Part shown: one piece after another, positions 1 to 7,800 of the stretch
How positions within the stretch are numbered: the first letter of the stretch is position 1
Layout: each line of letters opens with the position of its first letter
Assembly (NCBI GenBank): GCA_964351855.1
Contig: CAYGQD010000123.1
Location: 1 to 21,250 of the forward strand
DNA: 21,250 nucleotides
Direction: 5' to 3'
DNA from: JBCDHN01 sp964351855
GTDB lineage: Bacteria > Verrucomicrobiota > Verrucomicrobiia > Verrucomicrobiales > DEV007
Notes under the pieces: generated by a model
The model's input: the letters and a program-made list of their open reading frames with translations, nothing else
What the model was told of the DNA's origin: nothing
Databases searched by the model: none
Made by a program: the position numbers and the translations under genes

Positions 1-2
1 AT

Positions 3-167
3 CTTATCGCAACCCTGAATCAGACTTCCGGCTCGTCCGGTAGCAATCGAATGGTGTTTACGCAATCGTTTGAGGGCGAAAACTATGTCGTGAATATCCA
101 AATCTTCGACTCCCAAAACAACGAAGTGGTCCGCGGGAAAGTCCGCTTTCAACGCGAAGAACCATAG
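3..167 (+). CDS. C-terminal end of an unidentified protein (partial)
   Basis: An open frame enters from the left edge and runs 54 codons to a TAG stop at 165-167. The residues are polar with a beta-strand pattern, for example ENYVVNIQIFD followed by VVRGKVRFQREEP, and no stop interrupts the frame. It ends 40 nt before the next gene on the same strand. The fragment carries no recognisable motif, so no function is offered. It could be the last strand pair of a periplasmic or secreted beta-rich protein, but that is only an impression from composition. Confidence 0.5.
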   Translation, partial: LIATLNQTSGSSGSNRMVFTQSFEGENYVVNIQIFDSQNNEVVRGKVRFQREEP

Positions 168-207
168 CGCCAGTTGACTTTTGGTTCCGGCTGTCAAATC
201 AGAGGGG

Positions 208-1371
208 ATGGCCGGATTAGTAGTTAAACCCAGAGCTCGAATCTACCATGGCCACGAATGGGTCTATGGAACGGAAGTGAAAAAGGTCTTCGGCGATCCG
301 AAGCCAGGGGACATTGTATCGCTGAAAGACTTTCGGGACCGCTCATTGGGCAGTGCGATTTACAATCCCCATTCGCAAATCGTGGCACGCCGCTTCTCCC
401 GGCGGAAGCAGGAACTAGACCTGGATTTCTTCGTCCGACGGATGGAACGAGCCAACGAGGCCCGGATGAAATGGGGATTCGATCAAGTCTACCGGGTCGT
501 TTGGAGTGAGAGTGACGGATTACCCGGGGTTATTGTGGATCGCTATGAAGATCAATTCGTCTTTCAGACCCTGACGTTGGCGATGGATATGCGCAAAGAC
601 CTGATCGTCCAAGCGATTCGCCAAGTCTTTGAACCTGCCTGCATCGTAGAGCGCAACGAATCATCGATTCGGGCAGCGGAAGGTCTGGGTCTGGAGCAGC
701 ATCAATCCTTTGGGGAGCCCCGGGTTCGCCGAATTCCAATCAACGGGATCAGCTTTTTGCTCGATACGTGGGAAGGCCAAAAAACCGGATTCTATCTCGA
801 CCAAATCGCGAATTATCCACTTGTGGCAAGACATGCGAAGGACCTCCGAGTCTTGGATTGCTTCTGCAACCAAGGCGGTTTCGCGCTTCATTGTGCCAAA
901 GCTGGAGCAACCGAAGTCACTGCCGTGGATTCGAGCGAGTCGGTCATCGAAATCGCGAAACAGAACGCGGACGCAGAAGGTCTCTCCATCCGTTTTGAAG
1001 CGACCAATGCCTTTGACCTCCTCAAAAAACTGGAAGCCGAGGATTCCCGATTCGACCTGATCATCCTTGATCCACCGTCGTTCACCCGAAACCGAAAATC
1101 CGTCAATGACGCCCTGCGAGGCTACAAGGAAATCCATCTTCGCGCGCTCAAAATGCTGGAGCCTGGTGGTCTATTGGCGACGTTTTGCTGTAGCCATCAT
1201 GTGAGCACGGGAAACTTTCTCGACGTAATTCGGGATGCCTCGGTTGATGCCAAACGTAGCCTCAGACTGGTGGAAACCTTTCAGCAGAGGAGGGATCATC
1301 CCATCATCGCGACGATTGCGGAAAGCGAATACCTTCGCGGCTTTTGTTTCGAAGTGATTCCGGCTTGGTAA
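208..1371 (+). CDS. rlmI: RlmI-type class I SAM-dependent 23S rRNA (cytosine) methyltransferase
   Basis: The protein has the RlmI/YccW layout: an N-terminal PUA-like RNA-binding domain opening with VVKPRARIYHGHEWVYG, then a Rossmann-fold methyltransferase. Motif I is VLDCFCNQGGFALH from about residue 215. The catalytic-site motif is LDPPSF at about 287, and a later CCSHHVS matches the family's cysteine-containing SCSHHV block. Family members make 5-methylcytosine in 23S rRNA (position 1962 in E. coli). A longer reading from a TTG at 181 exists, but the ATG at 208 puts the PUA domain at the usual distance from the start and gives 387 residues, normal for the family. The stop codon lies within an intrinsic terminator. 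RlmI function is inferred from domain order; the exact target base could differ. Confidence 0.85.
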   Translation: MAGLVVKPRARIYHGHEWVYGTEVKKVFGDPKPGDIVSLKDFRDRSLGSAIYNPHSQIVARRFSRRKQELDLDFFVRRMERANEARMKWGFDQVYRVVWSESDGLPGVIVDRYEDQFVFQTLTLAMDMRKDLIVQAIRQVFEPACIVERNESSIRAAEGLGLEQHQSFGEPRVRRIPINGISFLLDTWEGQKTGFYLDQIANYPLVARHAKDLRVLDCFCNQGGFALHCAKAGATEVTAVDSSESVIEIAKQNADAEGLSIRFEATNAFDLLKKLEAEDSRFDLIILDPPSFTRNRKSVNDALRGYKEIHLRALKMLEPGGLLATFCCSHHVSTGNFLDVIRDASVDAKRSLRLVETFQQRRDHPIIATIAESEYLRGFCFEVIPAW

Positions 1372-1383
1372 AAGCCGTTTTTT
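1361..1383 (+). terminator. Intrinsic terminator overlapping the rlmI stop codon
   Basis: A perfect 6-bp stem CGGCTT/AAGCCG (1361-1366 with 1372-1377) closes a GGTAA loop and is followed at once by six T residues (1378-1383). The rlmI stop TAA (1369-1371) lies in the loop, so a terminating ribosome would cover the hairpin. The next gene starts only 19 nt after the T tract. Confidence 0.7.
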
Positions 1384-1401
1384 CTGGCAAGACTAACAGC
1401 C

Positions 1402-3123
1402 GTGTCTGACCTGAAGCAATTCCTCCTCTTGTTGCGTTACCACGCGAAAATGACAGGGGGCCGTTCCTCCCGGATGTTTGAGGAATCCAAGTTGATGATC
1501 ATCACGCTATCGGTGTTTTTGATCGGCTACGGGATCATGGGCTACTTTTTGTTCTCTAAGGGGTTACTGATGGTCCAGAGAGTCCCCAGCGTGGGCGGGT
1601 TTCTCGGTGACCGAGTCATTTTCCTGCTCTACTTCTTCTTCTTCATCATGCTGATCTTCTCGGTCGGGATCACCAATTTCATCGGCCTGATCAAAGGACG
1701 AGAAATCCCCTGGCTCCACACCCTGCCCATTTCCCATCGGGTTATTTTCCTCTGGAAATCGACCGAGGCGATCATTTTTGCCAGCTGGGGCCTCGTCTTC
1801 ATCAGTTTCCCGCTACTGCTCGCCTTTGGCACGACCCGAAACGCACCGCTCTCCTTCTATCCTCATGCGATCGGTCTCACCTTTGCTTTCGTCATTGTGG
1901 CGTCCACTTTTGGAAGTGCGTTGTTCCTTGCCTTGCTTCGCTGGATTTCCCAGAAGGCGGCTATCACGTTGATCGCCTTTGTTACTGCGGGGATTTTCGC
2001 TTACGGCTACATTGCTTACAGCGACGCCAAGGAGGCCACAGAACGCTCTGCCGGGCTGGTCGCAGTCGATCAAATCTTGAAACACACTGAAGCGAGCGTC
2101 CATCCACTTTCGCCGAGCACCTGGATGAGTCGCGCTCTTCTCCAGCGGTCCCGGGCCTATTCTTACGAAGCAGGCTGGTTTTCCGGACTGCTTTGGAGCT
2201 GGGCTCTCATGGGAGTGGTGACGCTCGGCTGGTTGGGGAAGACGTGGTTCTATCCGGCTTGGAATCGGAATCTGGAACTCGCCGCTTTTGCCGCCAGCCG
2301 TCGGCGAGAGCGCTCGATCGGCCACGCGTTTCACTGGGTCAGAGGCGCGGACCGGATCATGGGCCTGGGTCGCCCCATTCGTGCGGTGATTCGCAAAGAC
2401 ATTCTCACGTTCCTACGCGAACCGTCCCAATGGGTCCAGTTTGTGATCGTTTTCGGTCTTCTCTTAATCTACGTCCTCAACCTCCGGAATATGGGATACG
2501 ATTACGAGAATCCCTATTGGTCAGCAGTCATTAGTTACATCAATCTAACCGTCTGTTCTCTTGCGGTTTCGACCCTGACCACGCGGTTCGTATTCCCTCA
2601 GTTTAGCTTGGAAGGCAGCCGCCTCTGGGTTTTGGGGTTGGCCCCCATTGGGCTGGATCGAGTGGTCCTTCAAAAATGGGTCCAGGCGTTTCTTTGTATC
2701 GGGACGCTAACCTGCCTGCTTCAGCTTATCTCCGGAGTCATGCTCAAGCTTCCCCCCTCTGACATTCTTCTGTTCACTGCCTCCGTTGCCATCATCAGTG
2801 CCGGTCTGTGTGGCATTTCCGTGGGACTTGGTGCGCTCTTCCCGAACCTCGAAGAAACCAATGCGGCCAAGATCGTCTCGGGTTTCGGTGGAACCCTGTG
2901 CTTGATCTGTAGCTTCCTCTATATTGTCTGCTTCATCAGTACCCTCTGCGTCGCAAAAATCGGATTATTCCGCGCCCGCGGGAACATAGAATCCAGTTCT
3001 GAAGGATGGCTCTTGGGTGCGATGATCGGGGTCGGCCTCATGACGATCCTTTTTGGAGGAGTCCCTATTCTTGCAGCGATGCGGAGGGTGAAACGCCTTC
3101 AATTTTTTGGACCACTTTCCTGA
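1402..3123 (+). CDS. Multi-pass ABC-2-like exporter permease
   Basis: This is a 573-residue integral membrane protein with roughly 12 hydrophobic stretches, for example near residues 30-53, 73-96, 118-140, 150-175, 190-206, 260-280, 345-362, 435-455 and 460-560. A cytoplasmic-looking block, IRKDILTFLREPSQWVQF, precedes the second membrane half. It resembles the 'RD...lRdP.qw.Q' signature of large ABC-2-type permeases, probably PF16949-like. The start is GTG at 1402, 19 nt after the rlmI terminator, with no clear ribosome-binding site; an ATG at codon 17 is the alternative. No ATP-binding subunit lies on either side in this window, so the energising partner must be encoded elsewhere. The Rrf2 regulator follows 38 nt later. 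Substrate unknown. Confidence 0.75.
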   Translation: MSDLKQFLLLLRYHAKMTGGRSSRMFEESKLMIITLSVFLIGYGIMGYFLFSKGLLMVQRVPSVGGFLGDRVIFLLYFFFFIMLIFSVGITNFIGLIKGREIPWLHTLPISHRVIFLWKSTEAIIFASWGLVFISFPLLLAFGTTRNAPLSFYPHAIGLTFAFVIVASTFGSALFLALLRWISQKAAITLIAFVTAGIFAYGYIAYSDAKEATERSAGLVAVDQILKHTEASVHPLSPSTWMSRALLQRSRAYSYEAGWFSGLLWSWALMGVVTLGWLGKTWFYPAWNRNLELAAFAASRRRERSIGHAFHWVRGADRIMGLGRPIRAVIRKDILTFLREPSQWVQFVIVFGLLLIYVLNLRNMGYDYENPYWSAVISYINLTVCSLAVSTLTTRFVFPQFSLEGSRLWVLGLAPIGLDRVVLQKWVQAFLCIGTLTCLLQLISGVMLKLPPSDILLFTASVAIISAGLCGISVGLGALFPNLEETNAAKIVSGFGGTLCLICSFLYIVCFISTLCVAKIGLFRARGNIESSSEGWLLGAMIGVGLMTILFGGVPILAAMRRVKRLQFFGPLS

Positions 3124-3161
3124 GTTGCGCTCGATCGACTTATCTACCAAAATAGTCGAGA

Positions 3162-3587
3162 ATGAAAATTTCCAAGAAAGCAGAATATGGCTTACGGGCG
3201 CTAGCGATTCTTGCCGGAAGCTCCCCCCAAGGCCCGATGCAAATTCACGAACTTGCCGGGAAGGGCCAAATCCCGGTGAAGTTTCTCGAACAGATTCTTC
3301 TCGCCTTGAAGCGGGCGGGTTTTTTACGCTCCAAGCGCGGAATTGGCGGAGGTTACCAGCTGAATCGCACGCCATCGGAGATCTCCCTGTCTGAGGTGAT
3401 CGAAGCCGTCGACGGGAAGTTTTTTGAGAAGCAAGACGGGATCCAAGTGAGTGGAATTGGCTGCCAGGGACTGCAGGAATGCCTGGATGAGCTGAATCGC
3501 CTGATCGAAACGTTTCTGGCAAAGCAATCCATCGCCGATCTGCTCCTTCGGGAGGATCCGGATGGGATTCTCGCGATCGATATCTGA
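3162..3587 (+). CDS. Rrf2-family transcriptional regulator
   Basis: A 141-residue protein opening with MKISKKAEYGLRALAILA, the standard Rrf2 winged-helix start. The recognition region is IPVKFLEQILLALKRAGFLRSKRGIGGGYQL (about 37-67) in family style. Rrf2 proteins sense iron-sulfur clusters, nitric oxide or cysteine status and bind operator DNA as dimers. The sensor loop here has only two cysteines, C101 and C107, where IscR/NsrR types carry three. It may therefore use another ligand residue or act without a cluster, as CymR does. The start is ATG 3162 with no strong ribosome-binding site. It sits 38 nt after the permease and may be cotranscribed with it. Its stop is 3 nt from the stop of the convergent gene. 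Confidence 0.85.
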   Translation: MKISKKAEYGLRALAILAGSSPQGPMQIHELAGKGQIPVKFLEQILLALKRAGFLRSKRGIGGGYQLNRTPSEISLSEVIEAVDGKFFEKQDGIQVSGIGCQGLQECLDELNRLIETFLAKQSIADLLLREDPDGILAIDI

Positions 3588-3590
3588 AGT

Positions 3591-3950
3591 TCAGAATTCG
3601 TCGATCGGAAGACGAAGGTTATGTTGGGCGATGAAGTTGGTCAGCGTTCCCTCTAGTCGCTTCACATCGGCCAAAAGAATCATCACAGCCCTTCCGTGAC
3701 CGGCTGAGGGAAAGCCACTACTGGCGTTGTCCAATTCAATCATGACACGAACCCGCGTTGCGGAGAGATTGATAATCGCGTCTCCCCACGACTGTAGCTC
3801 GACGCCATCCGGTGGAAAGCGCTCCAGGTGATCAATCGCTTCACCTACCGAACGCAATCGCTTCCGGCAATCTTCAACAATGCCAAAACGCCGTTTGGCC
3901 GAATGATCCCGACCAATCGTGCTGGAACTTGCTGACTCTTCAAAGGCCAT
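3591..3950 (-). CDS. Small hypothetical protein downstream of murA
   Basis: A 119-residue frame on the same strand as murA, beginning 54 nt after the murA stop and ending 3 nt from the convergent Rrf2 stop. That tight packing supports a real gene. The N-terminal 20 residues are polar and probably disordered. The rest alternates short helices, with a conserved-looking hydrophobic core (WGDAIINLSATRVRVMIEL, then AVMILLADVKRLEGTLTNFI). No signal peptide, membrane segment, cysteine cluster or catalytic motif is visible. No known family is recognised. Being last after rpmE/prfA/prmC/murA suggests cotranscription, but says little about its role. A stretch of T residues lies between murA and this gene, without a clear stem. 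Confidence 0.55.
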   Translation of the reverse strand: MAFEESASSSTIGRDHSAKRRFGIVEDCRKRLRSVGEAIDHLERFPPDGVELQSWGDAIINLSATRVRVMIELDNASSGFPSAGHGRAVMILLADVKRLEGTLTNFIAQHNLRLPIDEF

Positions 3951-4004
3951 CTACACGTAAGGGTAGCGTGGAGAGGAGAACGATGGGAAGCAAAAAAACG
4001 CGCT

Positions 4005-5264
4005 TCAGGCATTTATTCGTCGAATGTCAGCGCCAAGGTCGATGAGCTTGTCATCAATGTGCTCATACCCGCGATCAATGTGATAGACCCGATTGATCTC
4101 GGTTTCTCCATCGGCGCAGATGGCCGCCAAAAGCAGGGCTGCTGAAGCTCGCAAATCACTGGCCATGACCGGTGCGCCACTCATTTTTTCGACGCCATGA
4201 ACAATGGCCGTAGGTCCTTCCATCTGGATTTTTGCACCCATCCGAGTGAGCTCCGCCACATACATGAATCGCTGAGGAAAGATCGTCTCGGTGATCACAC
4301 TGATTCCCGGAGTGAGACAGAACAAGGCGCACATCTGTGCCTGCATGTCGGTCGGAAAGCCGGGATACGCTTCGGTTTTGATGTCAGTACCTTGCGGGTT
4401 GGCTCCGGGCCTGACGAGCATCTGGTCTCCCTTTGCCTCCACCGTGTGACCACAACGCTTGAGGACGTCGGTCACCGCCGTGAGATGATCCGGACGAACT
4501 CGGCGGAGGGTTACTTCTTCGCCAGCAAGCGCCCCCGCCACCAGAAACGTCCCCGCTTCAATCCGGTCAGGAATCACCGTATGTTCGGCTCCATGTAGCT
4601 CTTCCACGCCATGAATCACGATTCTTGGGGTTCCCGCCCCCTCAATCCGTGCCCCCATTTCATTGAGAAAATTCGCCAGATCAACGACTTCCGGCTCCGC
4701 CGCAGCTCCTTCCAGAATGGTGGTACCTTTCGCTAAGACAGCGGCCATCATCACGTTATCCGTCCCCAGAACGGTTGAACCGTGCTTTCCACGCATATTG
4801 ATTTCGCTACCGACCAGCTCCTTGGCGTTGACGATCACATTTCCGCCTTCGACTTTCACGGATGCACCCAAGGCTTCAAACCCCTTGAGGTGAAGGTCCA
4901 CCGGACGATCTCCAATCACACAACCACCTGGCAAGGATACGATCGCTTCATGCAGGCGAGCCAACATCGGCCCCATCACACAAACCGAAGCCCGCATTTT
5001 CCGAACCAAGTCGTAGGGAGCCTCTGATTTGATGGTCTCACACTTGACCGTTACCGTCCCACTCGCGCGCTCCACCTCCGCCCCTAGACTGCGTAAAATT
5101 TGCAGCAAATAGTTGGTATCGCTGACATCAGGCACCCGACGAATAACACATTCCTCCTTGGTCAACAGAGTGGCGGCAAGAATGGGCAGAGAGGAGTTCT
5201 TCGAGCCACTAATCGTCACACGACCGTTCAAAGGACCATTTCCTTTAATTATCAGTTTTTCCAT
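4005..5264 (-). CDS. murA: UDP-N-acetylglucosamine 1-carboxyvinyltransferase
   Basis: MurA transfers enolpyruvate from PEP to UDP-GlcNAc, the first committed step of peptidoglycan synthesis in the cytoplasm. The 419-residue product has the substrate-binding SGSKN block at 19-23, the usual length, and the loop SLPGGCVIGDRPVDLH. In that loop C115 is the catalytic cysteine that fosfomycin attacks, so the enzyme should be of the fosfomycin-sensitive type. R120 and the later TDNVMMAAVLA and DLRASAALLLAA blocks also match the family. The ATG at 5264 is chosen because homologues start MEKLIIKG; the frame is open further upstream to a TTG at 5300, which would overlap prmC. It lies 25 nt after prmC, so the two are probably cotranscribed. 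Confidence 0.95.
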   Translation of the reverse strand: MEKLIIKGNGPLNGRVTISGSKNSSLPILAATLLTKEECVIRRVPDVSDTNYLLQILRSLGAEVERASGTVTVKCETIKSEAPYDLVRKMRASVCVMGPMLARLHEAIVSLPGGCVIGDRPVDLHLKGFEALGASVKVEGGNVIVNAKELVGSEINMRGKHGSTVLGTDNVMMAAVLAKGTTILEGAAAEPEVVDLANFLNEMGARIEGAGTPRIVIHGVEELHGAEHTVIPDRIEAGTFLVAGALAGEEVTLRRVRPDHLTAVTDVLKRCGHTVEAKGDQMLVRPGANPQGTDIKTEAYPGFPTDMQAQMCALFCLTPGISVITETIFPQRFMYVAELTRMGAKIQMEGPTAIVHGVEKMSGAPVMASDLRASAALLLAAICADGETEINRVYHIDRGYEHIDDKLIDLGADIRRINA

Positions 5265-5289
5265 AATTTCAATGAGTATACACTGGTTT

Positions 5290-6141
5290 CTACCTTCCAA
5301 CGAGGAGAAATCGTGGCCGCGACTCCAAATCTTTCACAACATCGATTTTTGTGAAACCATTGGATCTGGCCGCCGCCTCGAGGGCATCTTCCTGGTCCAT
5401 ACCAAACTCCATCGCGAAAAGTCCGGAATTCGCCAGATGAGGACCCACCTGCCCGAGAAAAGTCTCCATGATCTCGGTTCCTGTTCGGCCACCTTGCAGG
5501 GCTAAATGGGGATCATTGCCGACCTCTCGGCTCAGAGTCGCCATGTCCGCTTCGCTAACGTAAGGAAGATTCGCCGTGATCAAATCAAACTGGCCCTCGA
5601 TCGCGGAAAACAGATCGCTCTCGACAAAACGCAGCTCTGCCTGGTTGAGAGCTTCTGCCAGCCGATCGGCGTTTTCTTTCGCCAAGGTGAGTGCGTCGCG
5701 AGAAACATCGCCGAGGATCACCTGAGGCTTGGACCTCGCCAGGGCGATCGCCAGGGATAGGCCAATGACCCCAGATCCGGTCCCAACGTCTAGGACCCTG
5801 ACTCCCGCAGGCCATTCACGCTTTGCCAGCAAATCCACGAGGTATTCGGTCTCCGGTCGCGGTATTAAGGCGCGATCATCGCAAAGGAATTCCGATCCAT
5901 GAAACTCGACTATTCCAAGCAGGTGCTGAAGGGGGCGCCCTTTTCCGCGCTCTTTCATCAGCGTTCTCAATTTCTCCAGTTCCGGGTCGCTCAACGCGCG
6001 ATCGAAATTCACATACAATTCCATCCGATCACACTTCACGACATGAGCGAGAAGCTGCTGCATGTTCAGTCGCGCATTCTCCACTCCGTGTTTTTCCAGG
6101 TAACCGGTCCCTTTTTGCAGTGCGTCAAGAATCGTGGTCAT
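5290..6141 (-). CDS. prmC: Peptide chain release factor N5-glutamine methyltransferase
   Basis: PrmC (HemK) methylates the glutamine of the GGQ motif in RF1 and RF2, raising their release activity. The 283-residue protein has the N-terminal helical domain, then RPETEYLVD, the SAM-binding DVGTGSGVIGLSLA, and a motif IV that reads NLPY (N191-Y194) instead of the usual NPPY. The asparagine and the second proline-tyrosine that grip the target glutamine are kept. The ATG at 6141 was chosen over an upstream TTG at 6192 because MTTILDALQKG aligns with family starts. It lies 71 nt after prfA, encoding its own substrate, and 25 nt before murA, a classic arrangement. Confidence 0.92.
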   Translation of the reverse strand: MTTILDALQKGTGYLEKHGVENARLNMQQLLAHVVKCDRMELYVNFDRALSDPELEKLRTLMKERGKGRPLQHLLGIVEFHGSEFLCDDRALIPRPETEYLVDLLAKREWPAGVRVLDVGTGSGVIGLSLAIALARSKPQVILGDVSRDALTLAKENADRLAEALNQAELRFVESDLFSAIEGQFDLITANLPYVSEADMATLSREVGNDPHLALQGGRTGTEIMETFLGQVGPHLANSGLFAMEFGMDQEDALEAAARSNGFTKIDVVKDLESRPRFLLVGR

Positions 6142-6212
6142 TCTACTGACATCCCAAAATGATAACGATAGGGTCTCTCTAACTGAGAGCAACCCTTGGT
6201 ATCAACTTCCAA

Positions 6213-7289
6213 TTAGGACAACCCCGCTTCTTTCAGCCGCTCTTCCATGTCCGACTTTTGCAGCGCCTCCACAAAATCCTCCAGTTTTCCGACCATGACC
6301 CCATCCAAGTTGTGAGAGGTTAAGCCCACCCGGTGATCGGTAACTCGGTTCTGGGGAAAGTTGTAGGTTCGGATCTTTTCCTCACGGCCACCGCTTCCGA
6401 TTAGATTCCGGCGGTGCTCTGAGTATTTGGCCGCCTCTTCCTGTTGCCGGGCTTCCAAAAGCTTCGAACGCAAAATCGCGAGCGCTTTTTCCTTGTTCTT
6501 GTGCTGACTTCTACCGTCTTGGCATTTGACCATGATTCCAGTCGGTAAATGGGTGATCTGGACAGCGGAATCCGTCGTGTTCACGTGTTGCCCGCCAGGT
6601 CCGCTGGAACGCGTCGCCTGGATCTGAAGGTCGTCTGGATGCAATTCGACATCCACCTCCTCCGCTTCCGGCATCACCGCAACGGTAGCCGTCGATGTGT
6701 GGATTCGGCCTTGTGTTTCGGTGGAAGGCACCCGTTGAACCCGATGCACCCCACTTTCGTATTTCAGGATACGGAAAACTTCTTCACCGGAGACCATAAA
6801 GACGACTTCCTTAAAACCGCCGACCTCTGACGGACTAGATTCCAACATCTCGATCTTCCAGCCCCGTTCCTCGGCATACCGTTGATACATACGCATCAAA
6901 TCACCGGCGAAGAGCGATGCTTCGTCACCACCAGTGCCTGCTCGAATCTCCACCAAGGCGTCACGATCCTCAGTCGGATCTCGCGGAAGGAGCGCATACT
7001 GAATCTCCAGATCCAGCTTCTCGACCAATTCACGCAGGGCCGGGACCTCCTCGGCAGCCAACAACGCCATCTCCTCATCGTCACTCTTGGCCAGTTCTTC
7101 GTTCTCCAGAAGCTGCTTCCGTGCGGTGTCAAAACTTTCCCAATTATCCACGAGTTGCTTCGTCCGCTTGTGTTCCTGCATGACCTCACCAGCAGCCTTC
7201 GCGTCGTCATAGAAGGAAGGTTGGGACATGAGTTGCTCCAATTCTTCGACTCTTGCCCGCTTTTTTGTGATCAGTTCAGAGTAGTCCAC
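6213..7289 (-). CDS. prfA: Peptide chain release factor 1 (RF1)
   Basis: RF1 reads UAA and UAG stop codons and triggers peptide release. The 358-residue protein is full length. It has the codon-reading tripeptide P188-S189-T190 (the PxT motif that separates RF1 from the SPF of RF2) and the catalytic GGQ at 232-234 in SSGPGGQHVNTTDSAV. No RF2-style internal frameshift is present. Translation starts at GTG 7289 (MDYSELITKK); an in-frame TAA lies just upstream and no ribosome-binding site is seen. A terminator separates it from rpmE upstream, so prfA probably needs read-through or its own promoter. prmC, which methylates Q234, follows. Confidence 0.95.
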   Translation of the reverse strand: MDYSELITKKRARVEELEQLMSQPSFYDDAKAAGEVMQEHKRTKQLVDNWESFDTARKQLLENEELAKSDDEEMALLAAEEVPALRELVEKLDLEIQYALLPRDPTEDRDALVEIRAGTGGDEASLFAGDLMRMYQRYAEERGWKIEMLESSPSEVGGFKEVVFMVSGEEVFRILKYESGVHRVQRVPSTETQGRIHTSTATVAVMPEAEEVDVELHPDDLQIQATRSSGPGGQHVNTTDSAVQITHLPTGIMVKCQDGRSQHKNKEKALAILRSKLLEARQQEEAAKYSEHRRNLIGSGGREEKIRTYNFPQNRVTDHRVGLTSHNLDGVMVGKLEDFVEALQKSDMEERLKEAGLS

Positions 7290-7330
7290 GATGGTAAGTT
7301 TAGAAATTCAAAATAGGCCACGGTGCCCCC

Positions 7331-7372
7331 AAAACCGAAAACGGCGCTGGAGTTGGGACCCAACTCAGCACC
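7331..7372 (-). terminator. Intrinsic terminator between rpmE and prfA
   Basis: Read on the minus strand, a stem pairs GGTGCTGAGTTGG with CCAACTC, a single bulged C, and AGCGCC. That is 13 pairs with one T-G wobble, around a 3-nt loop (7343-7372). It is followed by GTTTTCGGTTTT (7331-7342). The T tract is interrupted, so termination may be partial and act as an attenuator setting the L31 to RF1 ratio. Confidence 0.6.
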
Positions 7373-7399
7373 GCTTCCAAGAAAAAAAGAAATCGTAGA

Positions 7400-7636
7400 C
7401 TACACGTCGGTCGCCTTTGGTTTTTTCCGGCGAGTCCTTCCCGTTCCATATCGCTTTTGAAACTTATCAACTCGTCCCGCCGTATCGACAAATCGCTGTT
7501 CGCCCGTGAAGTAGGGATGGCAAGAAGCACAAATACCAATGCGCATGCCATCAACGGTTGAACGAGTGTGGTAGGTGGTCCCACACGTGCAAACGATCGT
7601 GGTTGGGTTGTATTCGGGATGAATTTCGGCTCTCAT
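7400..7636 (-). CDS. rpmE: 50S ribosomal protein L31, zinc-binding type
   Basis: A 78-residue protein starting MRAEIHPEYNPTTIVC, diagnostic for bacterial L31. Four cysteines, C16 and C18 in CTC plus C36 and C39 in CASC, form the zinc ribbon of the C+ type. FTGEQRFVDTAGRVDKF is the conserved C-terminal block, followed by a basic tail (RRKKPK). L31 bridges the 50S central protuberance and the 30S head. The ATG at 7636 is the only sensible start. The leader contains a 7-bp inverted repeat about 30 nt upstream, and a terminator follows the gene. Confidence 0.95.
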   Translation of the reverse strand: MRAEIHPEYNPTTIVCTCGTTYHTRSTVDGMRIGICASCHPYFTGEQRFVDTAGRVDKFQKRYGTGRTRRKKPKATDV

Positions 7637-7666
7637 GCGGGCAGGAAAAATCGGGTTGTAACAGAG

Positions 7667-7685
7667 CTTTCGTCAGAAACGAAAG
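7667..7685 (-). promoter_or_regulatory. Inverted repeat in the rpmE leader
   Basis: A perfect 7-bp inverted repeat, CTTTCGT/ACGAAAG, with a 5-nt loop, begins 31 nt upstream of the rpmE start codon. As RNA it would form a short hairpin in the leader. In E. coli, L31 represses its own mRNA through leader structure, so autoregulation is a reasonable guess. It could equally be a DNA operator. Confidence 0.35.
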
Positions 7686-7800
7686 GGCGTGGATCGTAGA
7701 ACATCAGATCGAGGGTGGCAAGTGGAATTCACGCGCAAATTGGCGACTCGAAAACTGGCACAGGTCCGTGGTGCCTACTGCTATGTTTTTCGTCCGCTTG

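Noticed and set aside
661..1137. 158-codon minus-strand frame inside rlmI
   Set aside because: It lies wholly antisense to a clear methyltransferase whose motifs fall in the plus frame.
1813..2334. 173-codon minus-strand frame inside the permease gene
   Set aside because: It is antisense to a coherent multi-helix membrane protein; the composition is Pro/Arg/Ser-rich shadow sequence.
7637..7800. Search for a DUF5615/PIN-type toxin downstream of DUF433
   Set aside because: All three minus frames carry stops within about 30 codons and none shows the acidic PIN residues.
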